A DNA stretch of 35,608 bases from contig REBY01000085.1 of the NCBI GenBank assembly GCA_007692485.1, forward strand, positions 1-35,608. The letters run 5' to 3'. Below the pieces are notes generated by a model. That model saw only the letters and a program-made list of their open reading frames with translations, ran no database searches and was not told the DNA's origin. This stretch comes from Pseudomonadaceae bacterium. GTDB taxonomy: Bacteria; Pseudomonadota; Gammaproteobacteria; Pseudomonadales; Pseudomonadaceae. Position numbers and translations under genes: made by a program. How positions within the stretch are numbered: position 1 is the stretch's first letter; every line of letters begins with the position of its first letter. Below are positions 1 through 10,573 of the stretch, one piece after another.

Positions 1-989
1 ATCGCCCGCTGACGGCAACCGTGCATGCTTTGGCCGATATTGCCGAGGGCGAGGGTGATCTGACCCATCGGCTGGATGCTCAGGGTCAGGATGAACTGGC
101 CGGCTTGGCCCGCCATTTCAACGCGTTTACCGATAAGCTGGCCGCACTGGTGCGTCGGCTACTGGGCTCGGCTCAGTCACTGGATACCGCTGCTGTCGAC
201 TTGGTTGATATGGCTGCGCGGACTCAGCGGCATAGCGCCGAGCAATCGCAACAGATGGAGCAGGTAGCGACAGCGGTGAATGAAGTCAGTTATGCCGTGC
301 AGGATGTCGCCAAGCACGCGGAAGAGGCAGCGAGCCAGGTACGTGTGGCCGATTCAGCAGCGCGCGCAGGGCAGGCGGCGGTGCATGAGGGTGTTGCAGA
401 AGCAGAGCAGCTGGCCGGTACCATGAATCGTGCGGTGAGCACCATGCAGGGGGTCGAGCATGAAACCGCTCAGATCGGCAAGGTGCTGGATGTTATTCAG
501 GCGATTGCAGAGCAAACCAACTTGCTGGCGCTGAATGCAGCGATTGAGGCAGCGCGCGCGGGTGAGCAGGGGCGAGGTTTTGCTGTGGTTGCTGATGAGG
601 TGCGCTTGTTGGCACAACGCACACAGAGCTCCACTGCGGAAATTCATCAATTGATTGAAAGTCTGCATACGCATGTCAGTAGTGCCGTCAAGGTGATCGC
701 TGAGAGCAGCCAGGCGACTGAGCGGACAGTGGCGCGGGTGAATGAAACCGGTGAGCGTTTGCAGGATATTGTCACTGCCTTGCAGCAGGTCAGCGGGCTG
801 AACGAGTCGATCGCGAGTGCAACCCTGCAACAATCGCATGTCGTGGAAGAAATTAACCGTAACGTCACCAGCGTGGCTGGGTTGGCGCGCGATAATGCAG
901 CTGCAGCCAGCCAGGCCAGCGCCGCAGGTACGCAGTTGACTGACTTGGCGCAGGAACTGAACCGCTTGCTGGGCGATTTCCGCGTCTGA
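1..989 (+). CDS. Methyl-accepting chemotaxis protein, C-terminal part (5' end outside window)
   Basis: The reading frame is already open at base 3, so the gene is cut by the window edge; the GTG at 21 is internal. What remains is the end of a HAMP domain (DIAEGEGDLTHRL) followed by a complete cytoplasmic signalling domain. The conserved hairpin tip is visible around codons 160-185 (IAEQTNLLALNAAIEAARAGEQGRGFAVVADEVR), given here as its hallmark E-Q-T-N-L-L-A-L-N-A-A-I-E-A run. Long heptad-rich helices flank it on both sides, ending in LLGDFRV. Such proteins pass ligand signals through CheW to the CheA kinase at the cell pole. The sensory and membrane parts are not visible, so the ligand cannot be inferred. 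There is no CheW/CheR pentapeptide tail. Confidence 0.95.
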   Translation, partial: RPLTATVHALADIAEGEGDLTHRLDAQGQDELAGLARHFNAFTDKLAALVRRLLGSAQSLDTAAVDLVDMAARTQRHSAEQSQQMEQVATAVNEVSYAVQDVAKHAEEAASQVRVADSAARAGQAAVHEGVAEAEQLAGTMNRAVSTMQGVEHETAQIGKVLDVIQAIAEQTNLLALNAAIEAARAGEQGRGFAVVADEVRLLAQRTQSSTAEIHQLIESLHTHVSSAVKVIAESSQATERTVARVNETGERLQDIVTALQQVSGLNESIASATLQQSHVVEEINRNVTSVAGLARDNAAAASQASAAGTQLTDLAQELNRLLGDFRV

Positions 990-1063
990 CACCTGTTGCA
1001 TCGCTTGGCCGAGCGCGCGCAATTGGTTAGGGTATCGTCTTACAGACTACGGTGAGAGGCCCT

Positions 1064-1744
1064 ATGCACAAGGGTAGTATTCAGGTGCGCGCGATCAGCG
1101 CGGCTCAGCCCCGCGACTTCGCTGTCGGCCAGCGTTCGCTGCGTACCGGGCATTTCAAACAGCCTGTGTCCGGTACGGTGGACATTGGCAAACACGGCAT
1201 TGGCAGCGATTTTATCGGTAACCCGAAACATCACGGTGGCCCGGATCAGGCGCTGTACCTGTACAGTCAGGCTGATGCCAGTTGGTGGGCCAGCGAGTTG
1301 GGGCGTAGCGATATAGCGGCAGGTTTTTTCGGTGAAAACCTGACGATCGATGACTGGTGGCCGGAGGTACGTGTCGGTGATCGCTTGCAGTGTGGTGATT
1401 TGCTGCTGGAGATTACCGGACCCCGGGTGCCATGCGCCACCCTGGCGGCGCGGGTGGGTGATAAGGGCTTTGCCAAGCGCTTTGTGCAGGCCGAACGCCC
1501 CGGCGCTTATGTGCGTGTGTTGCAGAGTGGTAGCTTGCAGGCAGGTGATGAATTGCAAGTCCAGCCAGCCAGCGGCAGCTTTCCGACCGTGGTTGAGCTG
1601 TATCGCTTCTGGCATACGCGGCGTCAGGACGCCAACTTTGTTCAGCGCACGCTGGCGGCGCCGGTGGCCAGCCGCATGCGTGCAGAGCTGGAAGAGCTGG
1701 CAGCCCGCCAGGCGCTTGGCACTCAGCCGCTGCCAGGCATCTGA
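1064..1744 (+). CDS. MOSC domain-containing protein (YiiM-like)
   Basis: A 226-residue MOSC-domain protein. The family binds molybdenum cofactor or transfers its sulfur through a conserved cysteine; the relevant motif here is TGPRVPCATLAARVG around residues 123-137. The N-terminal KHGIG...HHGGPDQALYLYS segment is also typical of YiiM-like proteins, which in E. coli help detoxify N-hydroxylated base analogues. I prefer the ATG at 1064 because a GAGAGG ribosome binding site lies 4-5 bases upstream; an in-frame GTG at 1052 would add four residues. The gene ends one base before the convergent dbpA gene begins its stop codon. The exact substrate is unknown. Confidence 0.85.
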   Translation: MHKGSIQVRAISAAQPRDFAVGQRSLRTGHFKQPVSGTVDIGKHGIGSDFIGNPKHHGGPDQALYLYSQADASWWASELGRSDIAAGFFGENLTIDDWWPEVRVGDRLQCGDLLLEITGPRVPCATLAARVGDKGFAKRFVQAERPGAYVRVLQSGSLQAGDELQVQPASGSFPTVVELYRFWHTRRQDANFVQRTLAAPVASRMRAELEELAARQALGTQPLPGI

Positions 1745-3127
1745 TCAGACCTGACGTGCGCGCACGCTGCGGCCCTTGACCTTGCAGCCCTGCAGGCCCT
1801 TGAGTGCTGCGCTGGCATGCTCGCGCTGAATGGCGACATAGGCGCAGGTATCAAACAGGTTGATCTTGCCGACGGCGTTGCCAGGCAGCCCGGCATCCTT
1901 GGTCAGCGCGCCGAGAATATCGCCGGGGCGCAGCTTGCTTTTGCGCCCGGCATCCAACTCCAGAGTCACCATGCTGGCCGCTTGTGGTTTGGCCGCTGTT
2001 GGCGCCAGCTGTTCCAACGTGCGCATATCGGGTGTTTGCTCGGTGAAGTGCCCGATCTCTTCCACTCGCTGCGTTTCCCGCGGCGTAAACAGCGATATTG
2101 CACGGCCGGACTGACCGGCCCGGCCGGTACGGCCAATGCGGTGTACGTAAGTATCGGCATCGCGTGGTAAATCGTAATTGATGACCAGGGGCAGCTCGGG
2201 CAAATCCAGCCCGCGAGCGGCCACATCGGTGGCAATCAACCAGCGCGCACTGGCATTACTGAAGCGCACCCAGACCTGATCACGGTCTTTCTGGTCCAGG
2301 TCACCATGCAGCGCCACGGCGGCAAAGCGGTGCTGGCGCATGAAGTTGGCCAGTTCAGCACAGCCCTGTTTGGTCTGGCAGAAAATCATGCCCGCCTCGG
2401 CCGGGTGTTCGGCCAGTATTCGCAGCAATACATCGGCTTTATCACTGGCCTGGGCGACCCGGTAAAAGGTCTGGCTGATCTGGTCCTGGGCGTTGCCACT
2501 GCTGACCTGGATGCGTTCAGGTGCGCGTTGGAAAGCAGCGCTCAACTCAGCAATCGCATCGGGGAACGTAGCGGAAAACAGCAGTGTCTGGCGTTGCTCC
2601 GGGGTTTGCTGGGCGATGTTGACGATGCTGGGGTAAAAGCCCATATCCAGCATGCGGTCTGCTTCATCCAGAACCAGGGTACGCAACTGGTCCAACTGCA
2701 GGGTCTGTTTACGCAGATGATCCTCGATGCGCCCCGGGGTGCCGACGACAATATGCGCGCCATGTTCCAGTGACGCAATCTGCGGGCCAATCGGGGTGCC
2801 GCCACACAAACTGAGTACTTTGACATTAGCCAGAGGCTTGGCCAGCTGACGGATACTTTCGGCGACTTGAGTCGCCAGCTCGCGCGTTGGGCAGAGCACC
2901 AATGCCTGGCAGCCGAAAAAGCGTGGGTTGAGGCGTTGCAACAGGCCAAGAGCAAAGGCGGCGGTTTTGCCGCTACCGGTATCGGCCTGGGCGATCAGGT
3001 CCTTGCCGGCCAGTACGCGCGGCAGGCTCTGCTGCTGGATTGGCGTCATCTGCGTATAGCCAAGCCGCTGCAGGTTATCCAGCAGTTCAGGGTTCAGGTC
3101 GAGATGGGCAAAATCAAGGTCAGACAC
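1745..3127 (-). CDS. dbpA: ATP-dependent RNA helicase DbpA
   Basis: A 460-residue DEAD-box helicase that acts on 23S rRNA during large-subunit assembly. Visible motifs in order are the Q motif (TPIQQQSLP), motif I ADTGSGKT near residue 50, PTRELA, DEAD (VLDEADRMLDMGF), SAT (LLFSATFPD), and motifs V/VI (RGLDLPELP, HRIGRTGRAG). The last ~75 residues (from MVTLELDAGRKSKLRPGDILG) form the DbpA C-terminal RNA-binding domain that recognises hairpin 92, which separates it from RhlE or SrmB. The start is a GTG at 3125-3127, chosen because the N-terminus MSDLDFAHLDL is typical for the family; the ribosome binding site is weak. It is convergent and abutting with the MOSC gene. Confidence 0.95.
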   Translation of the reverse strand: MSDLDFAHLDLNPELLDNLQRLGYTQMTPIQQQSLPRVLAGKDLIAQADTGSGKTAAFALGLLQRLNPRFFGCQALVLCPTRELATQVAESIRQLAKPLANVKVLSLCGGTPIGPQIASLEHGAHIVVGTPGRIEDHLRKQTLQLDQLRTLVLDEADRMLDMGFYPSIVNIAQQTPEQRQTLLFSATFPDAIAELSAAFQRAPERIQVSSGNAQDQISQTFYRVAQASDKADVLLRILAEHPAEAGMIFCQTKQGCAELANFMRQHRFAAVALHGDLDQKDRDQVWVRFSNASARWLIATDVAARGLDLPELPLVINYDLPRDADTYVHRIGRTGRAGQSGRAISLFTPRETQRVEEIGHFTEQTPDMRTLEQLAPTAAKPQAASMVTLELDAGRKSKLRPGDILGALTKDAGLPGNAVGKINLFDTCAYVAIQREHASAALKGLQGCKVKGRSVRARQV

Positions 3128-3199
3128 AGGTAGGCTCGCGCAGCAGAAAAAGGAGCCAAGCCTAGCAGAGCCGTGGGATTGAGGATAGCGCCAGCAGTC

Positions 3200-3219
3200 G
3201 GGCAGTCAGTTGACTGCCC
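3200..3219. repeat. Perfect 9-bp inverted repeat just downstream of the thiolase gene
   Basis: GGGCAGTCA and TGACTGCCC face each other with two bases between them, 11 bases after the thiolase stop codon. It could fold at the 3' end of the atoB message, but no T-run follows on either strand, so it is not a standard intrinsic terminator. It may protect the mRNA 3' end or simply be a hairpin without function. Confidence 0.5.
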
Positions 3220-3230
3220 CTGCTTCAGGT

Positions 3231-4412
3231 TTAGTTGCGCTCGATGGCCAGTGCCACGCCCTGACCGCCGCCGATACACAGGGTGGCGAGTCCTTTTTTG
3301 CTGTCGCTGCGGATCATTTCGTGCAGCAGGGTGACCAGTACGCGGCAGCCGGAGGCGCCGATCGGGTGGCCGAGGGCAATGGCGCCGCCATTGACGTTGA
3401 CCTTGCTGGCGTCCCATTGCAGCTCGCGCCCCACAGCCAGGGCCTGGGCGGCAAAGGCCTCGTTGGCCTCGATACGGTCCAGTTGGTCGAGCTGCCAGCC
3501 AGCTTTTTGCAGGCAGCGTTGGGTTGCTGATACCGGGCCAATACCCATGATCGCCGGGTCGACCCCGGCGTTGGCATAACCGACGATACGGGCGAGCACG
3601 GGCAGGCCCAGTTCCGCGGCTTTGCTGGCGCTCATCAACATCACGGCAGCGGCGCCATCATTCAGGCTGGACGCGTTGCCTGCGCTGACGGTGCCATCTT
3701 TTTTGAAAGCTGGGCGAAGTTTGCCCAGCCCTTCAGCGGTGATGCCATCACGCGGTTGCTCGTCAGTTGCCAGTTGCAATGGATCACCTTTGCGCTGTGG
3801 CACGCTGACCGGTGTGATTTCGGCGGTAAAGTGGCCGGCCTGCTGGGCGGCAACGGCTTTTTGCTGCGAGGCAGCGGCAAAGGCATCCTGTTCTTCCCGG
3901 CTGATCTGGTATTTGTCCACCAGATTTTCGGCGGTGATACCCATATGGTAATCGTTGAAGGCATCCCACAAGCCATCGTGAATCATGCTGTCGATCACCT
4001 GGCCATGGCCCATGCGCTGGCCTGTGCGTGAGGTCGGCAGCAGGTGCGGGGACAGGCTCATGGACTCCTGGCCGCCGGCAATCATGATCTCGGCATCGCC
4101 ACAACGAATCGCCTGGGTGGCCAGGTGCAGGGCCTTGAGGCCAGAGCCGCAGACCTTGTTCAACGTCAATGCCGGTACGCTATGGGCTAGACCGCCATGA
4201 ATAGCCGCCTGGCGGGCCGGGTTTTGACCACAGCCGGCGGTCAGTACCTGACCAAGGATAACTTCATCGATGCTGGCCGGGTCTACTTGGGTTTGCTCGA
4301 GTAAGGCTTTGATCACAGTGGCGCCTAGCGTATGGGCGGGGACCTGAGCAAACTGGCCGCCAAAACTGCCAATAGCGGTACGGGTAGCGGCGACAATAAC
4401 GACCTCTTGCAT
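3231..4412 (-). CDS. atoB: Acetyl-CoA C-acetyltransferase (thiolase)
   Basis: A 393-residue thiolase that condenses two acetyl-CoA to acetoacetyl-CoA or cleaves the latter. The catalytic set is intact: nucleophile Cys88 in NKVCGSG, His349 in [10 protein letters not shown], and the second Cys379 in CIGGGQG. Length and spacing match the short-chain biosynthetic/ketone-body type (AtoB/PhaA) and not the FadA type. The ATG at 4412 is preceded by CAGGAG. It lies 89 bp downstream of acs on the same strand with no clear terminator between, so both may be co-transcribed. That would couple acetate activation to acetoacetyl-CoA metabolism. No phaB or CoA-transferase genes are nearby, so the direction of the reaction is open. 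Confidence 0.93.
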   Translation of the reverse strand: MQEVVIVAATRTAIGSFGGQFAQVPAHTLGATVIKALLEQTQVDPASIDEVILGQVLTAGCGQNPARQAAIHGGLAHSVPALTLNKVCGSGLKALHLATQAIRCGDAEIMIAGGQESMSLSPHLLPTSRTGQRMGHGQVIDSMIHDGLWDAFNDYHMGITAENLVDKYQISREEQDAFAAASQQKAVAAQQAGHFTAEITPVSVPQRKGDPLQLATDEQPRDGITAEGLGKLRPAFKKDGTVSAGNASSLNDGAAAVMLMSASKAAELGLPVLARIVGYANAGVDPAIMGIGPVSATQRCLQKAGWQLDQLDRIEANEAFAAQALAVGRELQWDASKVNVNGGAIALGHPIGASGCRVLVTLLHEMIRSDSKKGLATLCIGGGQGVALAIERN

Positions 4413-4501
4413 GAACGACTCCTGGCACTCTGTTCTCTGGGCTGACTAGGATAGTGCTCCCGGTCACAGACAGCAATCCTGGCAGACGGCTGCCGGTGCC
4501 A

Positions 4502-6442
<1,941 letters not shown>

Positions 6443-6452
6443 GCGTGACTCG

Positions 6453-6465
6453 CTTTTGTTGTTGT
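6453..6465 (-). promoter_or_regulatory. Candidate Crc/Hfq (A-rich, AAnAAnAA) site in the acs leader
   Basis: On the acs-coding strand the leader reads ACAACAACAAAAG, ending about 11 bases before the ATG and touching the AGCGAG ribosome binding site. In Pseudomonas, Hfq with Crc binds such AAnAAnAA motifs at translation starts and blocks translation when preferred carbon sources are present. The motif is seen directly; its function is inferred from the family rule and from the crcZ/cbrAB genes 6-11 kb away. Confidence 0.55.
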
Positions 6466-6473
6466 CGGCGGTC

Positions 6474-6495
6474 GCGCAGCGGGTGACCGCTGCGC
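6474..6495. repeat. 9-bp inverted repeat with 4-base loop between the binding-protein gene and acs
   Basis: GCGCAGCGG and CCGCTGCGC are perfect complements separated by GTGA. It lies 32 bases upstream of the acs start, so it would be either in the acs leader RNA or at the end of the upstream message. No T-run follows in either direction. Confidence 0.55.
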
Positions 6496-6551
6496 ATAGC
6501 TGTACCTACAGGATTGACCCTAATGCGCCCGATTTCAACCCGCTTCTTGCG

Positions 6552-7613
6552 CTAGAGCTCACCTTCAGCGGCGAGCGTGGCAAATTCATTATTGAAGCGC
6601 AGGGTGATGTTGTCCGCATTACCCCAGACACTGCCGTCGGGGTAGCTGATGCCGATGGTCTCCGAGAGGTCCTGACCACTACCCAATAGACCGCGCTCAA
6701 AGGAAAAGCTGGCAATGCTGGCCATGGTGTCCTGGAGTTGCTGGTCGGCCATCATGTTGACGACTTCCTCGGCACTATAGAACAGGTAGGTCGCTTCGAG
6801 TTGTTGCTCGTAACCAGCCTGATCTGTACCGGCGGCTATACCCATGGCTTCGCGGGCCTGCTTGGCCTCAGCATCATCCCCCTGCATGATGGCCATGGTC
6901 TCAAACCAGGCGCCCAGCAGCGCTTTACCCAGCTCGGGATGTTTTTCCAGCGTGGCAGTATTCACCACAATGCTGTCCGTCAGTTCACCGGGCATCTGTG
7001 CGGAATCATAAATGTTGACCGCATCCGGCTGCTGCAAAATATCGCTGGCCATTGGATTCCAGGTCACCATTGCCTGGGTAGACGGGTGCGCAAACAACGA
7101 CACCATATCAGCATCCGAGGTGTTGACCAGGGTGACGTCGCGCTCGCTGAGGCCGACTTCTTCCAGGGCGCGAATCAGAAAGTAGTGGGAGATTGAATAC
7201 TCAATAATGTTGATGCGCTTGCCAGCAAGATCGCTGAGGCTGTCGCCATTACGCATGATAATAACGTCATTGCCATTGGAGTAATCAATCACAGCGATGG
7301 ATGTGGAGTCCATGCCTGAAGCGGCTGGAATGGTCAGCGCGTCCATGGTCGCCATCATGGCCGCGTCAAACTCGCCAGCGGTGTATTGATTGATGGCCTC
7401 GACATAATCGTTGATCTGTACGATCTCGATGTCAATGTCGTATTTGTCTGCCCAGCGGGCAACAATACCGGCCTCGCTGGCATAATCCCATGGCATGTAA
7501 CCCGGGTAGAGCGACCATGCCAAGCGGAATGACTGGGTAGCGTGAGCCTGTGTAGCGGACAGGCTGAGGGCTGCGAGCACGGCGCAACCGGTAACGAGCT
7601 GCTTGAAAGACAT
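6552..7613 (-). CDS. Periplasmic substrate-binding protein of the urea-carboxylase-region ABC transporter type
   Basis: A 353-residue exported protein with an N-terminal signal peptide (MSFKQLVTGCAVLAALSLS then ATQAHA, cleavage probably after AHA near residue 25). The mature start FRLAWSLYPGYMPWDYA and the block DYVEAINQYTAGEFDA...MDALTIPAASG resemble the binding proteins found beside urea (guanidine) carboxylase genes, related to nitrate/taurine-type NMT1 proteins. The ligand is therefore perhaps a small nitrogen compound, but that is inference. I choose the ATG at 7613 for the signal peptide and the GAGGA site six bases upstream; the frame stays open to 7727. No permease or ATPase gene is adjacent, so it is an orphan component here. 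A MarR-like gene is divergent. Confidence 0.8.
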   Translation of the reverse strand: MSFKQLVTGCAVLAALSLSATQAHATQSFRLAWSLYPGYMPWDYASEAGIVARWADKYDIDIEIVQINDYVEAINQYTAGEFDAAMMATMDALTIPAASGMDSTSIAVIDYSNGNDVIIMRNGDSLSDLAGKRINIIEYSISHYFLIRALEEVGLSERDVTLVNTSDADMVSLFAHPSTQAMVTWNPMASDILQQPDAVNIYDSAQMPGELTDSIVVNTATLEKHPELGKALLGAWFETMAIMQGDDAEAKQAREAMGIAAGTDQAGYEQQLEATYLFYSAEEVVNMMADQQLQDTMASIASFSFERGLLGSGQDLSETIGISYPDGSVWGNADNITLRFNNEFATLAAEGEL

Positions 7614-7657
7614 GGTGTATCCTCGGCAATTAAAGTGTAGGTAAGCAAGGGTTGCGA

Positions 7658-7709
7658 GGTTGCTGGTTTGTCGGCAGCAACCGGAACAATTCACTTTGGT
7701 TGCAGCAAC
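7658..7709. repeat. Cluster of GTTGC/GCAAC inverted repeats in the binding-protein leader
   Basis: An 8-bp perfect inverted repeat (GGTTGCTG at 7658-7665, CAGCAACC at 7675-7682) is followed by an 11-base near-palindrome GTTGCAGCAAC at 7699-7709. All lie 45-100 bases upstream of the binding-protein ATG, probably within its untranslated leader or promoter. They could be an operator or RNA hairpins. I could not match them to any guanidine riboswitch class. Confidence 0.45.
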
Positions 7710-7749
7710 TGGCGTGCCATCTTTCACATCGACGCATTAAGTTGTTATA

Positions 7750-7774
7750 TTGCATGCAAATTTACATTTAAATG
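7750..7774. promoter_or_regulatory. Twin 10-bp palindromes in the divergent promoter region (candidate MarR operator)
   Basis: TTGCATGCAA (7750-7759) and CATTTAAATG (7765-7774) are both perfect palindromes whose centres are 15 bp apart, in the AT-rich middle of the 260-bp gap between the binding-protein gene and the MarR-like gene. On the minus strand a TTAAAT/TATAAC pair with a 16-base spacer overlaps them and could be the binding-protein promoter. Position and symmetry suggest a repressor site; no experimental consensus is known to me. Confidence 0.45.
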
Positions 7775-7873
7775 GGTTTTTTCTCCCGCGCCTGGATTGC
7801 CTGGCAGCCTGCTTAAGGTGCAATCCGCCGGATCTGTGCACCATCGGGGGTCGACAGGGATGAAGGGGTATTC

Positions 7874-8284
7874 ATGAGTAGCAAGACGGAACGTAACCGC
7901 CGCGCCATTGCGCGCACATTGATTGCCATGGATGAAAGCTGGCTGGCGTTGTTCGGGGAGCTGGGGTTGTCTGAATTGAGCTACAGCGATCTATTGACGC
8001 ACATGTGGTTGCGCCAAGATGAGGTGCTGCACAAAACCGATTTATATGATTTTATGCCGAATGTCAGCCGGCGTACGGCGGTCAAATATGTTCAGCATCT
8101 GATTGACTCGGGGCTGCTGACACAAACGGAGTCAGCGCAGGATCGGCGAGTGCGCAATATTGCCCTGACGCCACCGTTGCTGGAGCGGCTCGCCCAGTTC
8201 TATGACGAGACCTGGGCACACTTCAATACCGAGCGCGAGCAGGCCATGCCATCGCGCCGCAGCAAGGCAGCCAGGTCAAGCTGA
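7874..8284 (+). CDS. MarR-like winged-helix transcriptional regulator
   Basis: A 136-residue protein with the layout of a small MarR-family regulator. It has an N-terminal helical part, then a winged helix around residues 50-100: [22 protein letters not shown] as recognition region, and the wing [19 protein letters not shown] with the typical DxR tip and L-T-P ending. The C-terminus is basic ([11 protein letters not shown]). An AAGGGG site precedes the ATG by five bases. It is divergent from the orphan binding-protein gene across a gap with two palindromes, so it most likely controls that gene and itself. The effector is unknown. Its last 9 bases overlap the convergent panC gene. Confidence 0.75.
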   Translation: MSSKTERNRRAIARTLIAMDESWLALFGELGLSELSYSDLLTHMWLRQDEVLHKTDLYDFMPNVSRRTAVKYVQHLIDSGLLTQTESAQDRRVRNIALTPPLLERLAQFYDETWAHFNTEREQAMPSRRSKAARSS

Positions 8285-9127
8285 TTTGAAACGCAGATTG
8301 TCAATCAGGCGTGTCTTGCCGAGAAAGACCGCAGCCAGGGCAACGCCGGTCTGGGTATCCGGTCCTATGGCGGCGAGGTTATCGGCATCACGCAAATCCA
8401 AATAGTCGGGACGAAAGCCGGCGGCCACCAGGTTTTTGCGAGCGGTTTCGATGATGGCGGCATAATCGCTACGCCCCCCTTGGACGGCGGCAGCAACCTG
8501 CTGCAGTTGCTGGAACAGGAGGGGTGCCACTTGGCGTTCCTCGGGCGTCAGGTAGCCATTACGCGAGGACAGGGCCAGGCCATCTTCGGCACGGCAGGTC
8601 GGTTCGCCAACGATGTGTACTGGTAACGACAGGTCCTGAGTCATTTTGCGAATGACCGCCAATTGCTGGTAATCCTTTTCACCAAACACGGCCAAATCAG
8701 GCTGAACGATATTGAATAGCTTGCTGACCACGGTCGCAACGCCATCAAAGTGCCCGGGGCGGCTACCGCCACACAGGCCTTCAGAGACGACCGGAACGCT
8801 GACCTGGGTGTGGCCGTCGAGCCCGTCCGGATATATTTCCTTGGCATTGGGTGCAAAGACCAGGTGGGCGCCGGCGTCAAGCAGCTTGGCCTGGTCTTCC
8901 GCCAGGGTGCGCGGGTAGCTATCCAGGTCTTCATTCGGGCCAAACTGCATCGGGTTGACGAAGATGCTCACAACGACAAAGTCGCCGCGCGTCAGCGCGG
9001 TACGAACCAAGGCAATATGCCCGGCATGCAGATTGCCCATGGTGGGCACCAGGCCGATACGTTTACCCTCTGCGCGCGCTCGGGCAACGGCGGCGCGGAC
9101 CTGAGCGATGCTGTGCACGGTATTCAT
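8276..9127 (-). CDS. panC: Pantothenate synthetase
   Basis: A 283-residue enzyme that joins pantoate and beta-alanine with ATP to give pantothenate, the coenzyme A precursor, in the cytosol. The nucleotidyltransferase signature is present as GNLHAGH (His34 and His37), with the second ATP-binding loop at [10 protein letters not shown] and the pantoate site [17 protein letters not shown]. Length is typical. It starts five bases after the panB stop codon, so the two form a tight operon. The 3' end overlaps the convergent MarR-like gene by nine bases. Confidence 0.97.
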   Translation of the reverse strand: MNTVHSIAQVRAAVARARAEGKRIGLVPTMGNLHAGHIALVRTALTRGDFVVVSIFVNPMQFGPNEDLDSYPRTLAEDQAKLLDAGAHLVFAPNAKEIYPDGLDGHTQVSVPVVSEGLCGGSRPGHFDGVATVVSKLFNIVQPDLAVFGEKDYQQLAVIRKMTQDLSLPVHIVGEPTCRAEDGLALSSRNGYLTPEERQVAPLLFQQLQQVAAAVQGGRSDYAAIIETARKNLVAAGFRPDYLDLRDADNLAAIGPDTQTGVALAAVFLGKTRLIDNLRFKSA

Positions 9128-9132
9128 CGGGA

Positions 9133-9927
9133 TCAGAACTCGTGTTCGCGGGCAGGGAATTCGACCGCCTTGACGGCATCGACATAGGCTTTGAGGGCGG
9201 CAGGGATATCTGCGGCCTCGGCCATGAAGTTTTTCACGAAACGCGGCAGGCGGCCAGTGATCGACAGGCCCAGCATATCGTGCACTACCAATACCTGGCC
9301 GTCGGTACCACTGCCGGCACCAATGCCGATCACCGGTACTTTGACGCGCTGACTGATACGGGTTGCCAGTTCACTCGGCACACATTCCAGCAGCAACAGG
9401 CTGGCACCGGCCGCCTCGAGTGCCAAAGCGTCGGTCAGCAAGGTATCGGCCTGTGCCTGCTCACGCCCCTGCACCTTGTAGCCGCCGAGTACGTTGACCG
9501 TTTGTGGGGTCAGGCCCAGGTGGGCACAGACTGGAATACCGCGCTGTACCAGAGCCGTGATGCTCTCGGCCAGCCAGCCGGCGCCTTCGAGTTTGACCAT
9601 ATGCGCACCGGCTTGCATCAGTTCGGCACTGTTATTCAGGGTTTGCTCTAGTGTGGCGTAGGCCATAAAGGGCAAATCAGCCATGATCATGGCGCCACGG
9701 TTGCCGCGTTTTACGGCACGGGTATGGTAGGCCATATCTGCAACGGTGACCGGCAGGGTGCTGTCATGCCCTTGCAGCACCATACCCAGCGAGTCGCCGA
9801 CCAGGATGACCTCAACCCCAGCCTGGCTCTCCAGATGGGCGAAAGTGGCGTCATAGGCCGTCAGGCAAACAATCTTTTCTCCGGATTGCTTGAGCTTGTA
9901 CAGCGTTGTCAGATTTACATCAGGCAT
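9133..9927 (-). CDS. panB: 3-methyl-2-oxobutanoate hydroxymethyltransferase
   Basis: A 264-residue enzyme that adds a hydroxymethyl group from methylene-tetrahydrofolate to ketoisovalerate, the first committed step to pantothenate. Metal-binding Asp45 (VGDSLGMV) and Asp84 (MADLPFMAY) sit at the same positions as in the E. coli enzyme, and the lengths agree. The frame is open upstream to 10062, but I choose the ATG at 9927 because [13 protein letters not shown] matches the family N-terminus and a TGGAAG site lies five bases upstream. The 147 bp before it include a TATACT-like -10 box, so panBC may have its own promoter as well as read-through from folK. Confidence 0.96.
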   Translation of the reverse strand: MPDVNLTTLYKLKQSGEKIVCLTAYDATFAHLESQAGVEVILVGDSLGMVLQGHDSTLPVTVADMAYHTRAVKRGNRGAMIMADLPFMAYATLEQTLNNSAELMQAGAHMVKLEGAGWLAESITALVQRGIPVCAHLGLTPQTVNVLGGYKVQGREQAQADTLLTDALALEAAGASLLLLECVPSELATRISQRVKVPVIGIGAGSGTDGQVLVVHDMLGLSITGRLPRFVKNFMAEAADIPAALKAYVDAVKAVEFPAREHEF

Positions 9928-10074
9928 GGTGGCTTCCAATAATTCGGCCTCAATGAGGCGAGATGTCTTGGGTTGTGGGATGACCGGGTAACCGGCGCAG
10001 CATGCTACCACTTTGCTCAGTATAGTGCCGTTCCCGCGTTGGCGGCGATGATAGCCGATCAATCTGCTGCATGA

Positions 10075-10572
10075 TCATTCACTCTCGGCTGCATTCAGAC
10101 GCTGTAAGCCATGGCTTGTGCAAGCTTGCAGCAGGTCCTCAATCCGGCGGCCATTGGGCAGGACCAGTTCAGGCGCCAGCTCGGCCAACGGCTGCAGGAC
10201 GAAGTCGCGCTTTTCCAGCCCGTAGTGTGGCACTGTCAGGCGGGGTAGGTCGATGCTCTGTTGGCCGTACAGTAGCAAGTCGAGATCCAGCGTACGTGGA
10301 CCCCAGCGTTCGTCCTTGCGTTCCCGGCCATGGTGTTGCTCGATAGCCTGCAACTGGTCAAGCAGCGCCAGCGGGGCCAGCAGGGTGTCCAGGCAGGCGA
10401 CGGCATTGACGTAATCGGGCTGATCCTGTGGCCCCATAGGTGCACTGCGATAGAGGCTTGATCGAGCGATCAACTCGCTGGACGGCAGGTTTTTCAGGGC
10501 GCCGAGCGCCTGCTGCAGTTGCACAACCGGGTTGGCCTGGTTGCTACCGAGGCCGACATAGCAGCGTGGCAT
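10075..10572 (-). CDS. folK: 2-amino-4-hydroxy-6-hydroxymethyldihydropteridine pyrophosphokinase
   Basis: A 165-residue HPPK that transfers pyrophosphate from ATP to the pterin in folate synthesis. The N-terminal YVGLGSNQ, the substrate loop PMGPQDQPDYVNAV and the Mg-binding segment RWGPRTLDLDLLLYG are all visible. The start is the ATG at 10572, one base after the pcnB stop codon (TGA-T-ATG), implying translational coupling; the open frame continues further upstream inside pcnB but that part looks like a low-complexity alanine shadow. The pcnB-folK-panB-panC order is conserved in pseudomonads. Confidence 0.96.
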   Translation of the reverse strand: MPRCYVGLGSNQANPVVQLQQALGALKNLPSSELIARSSLYRSAPMGPQDQPDYVNAVACLDTLLAPLALLDQLQAIEQHHGRERKDERWGPRTLDLDLLLYGQQSIDLPRLTVPHYGLEKRDFVLQPLAELAPELVLPNGRRIEDLLQACTSHGLQRLNAAESE

Positions 10573-10573
10573 A

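Noticed and set aside
7614-7740. Guanidine riboswitch in the leader of the urea-carboxylase-type binding protein
   Set aside because: The hairpins present do not show the ACGR loops of the class II type or other features I can recognise of class I or III.
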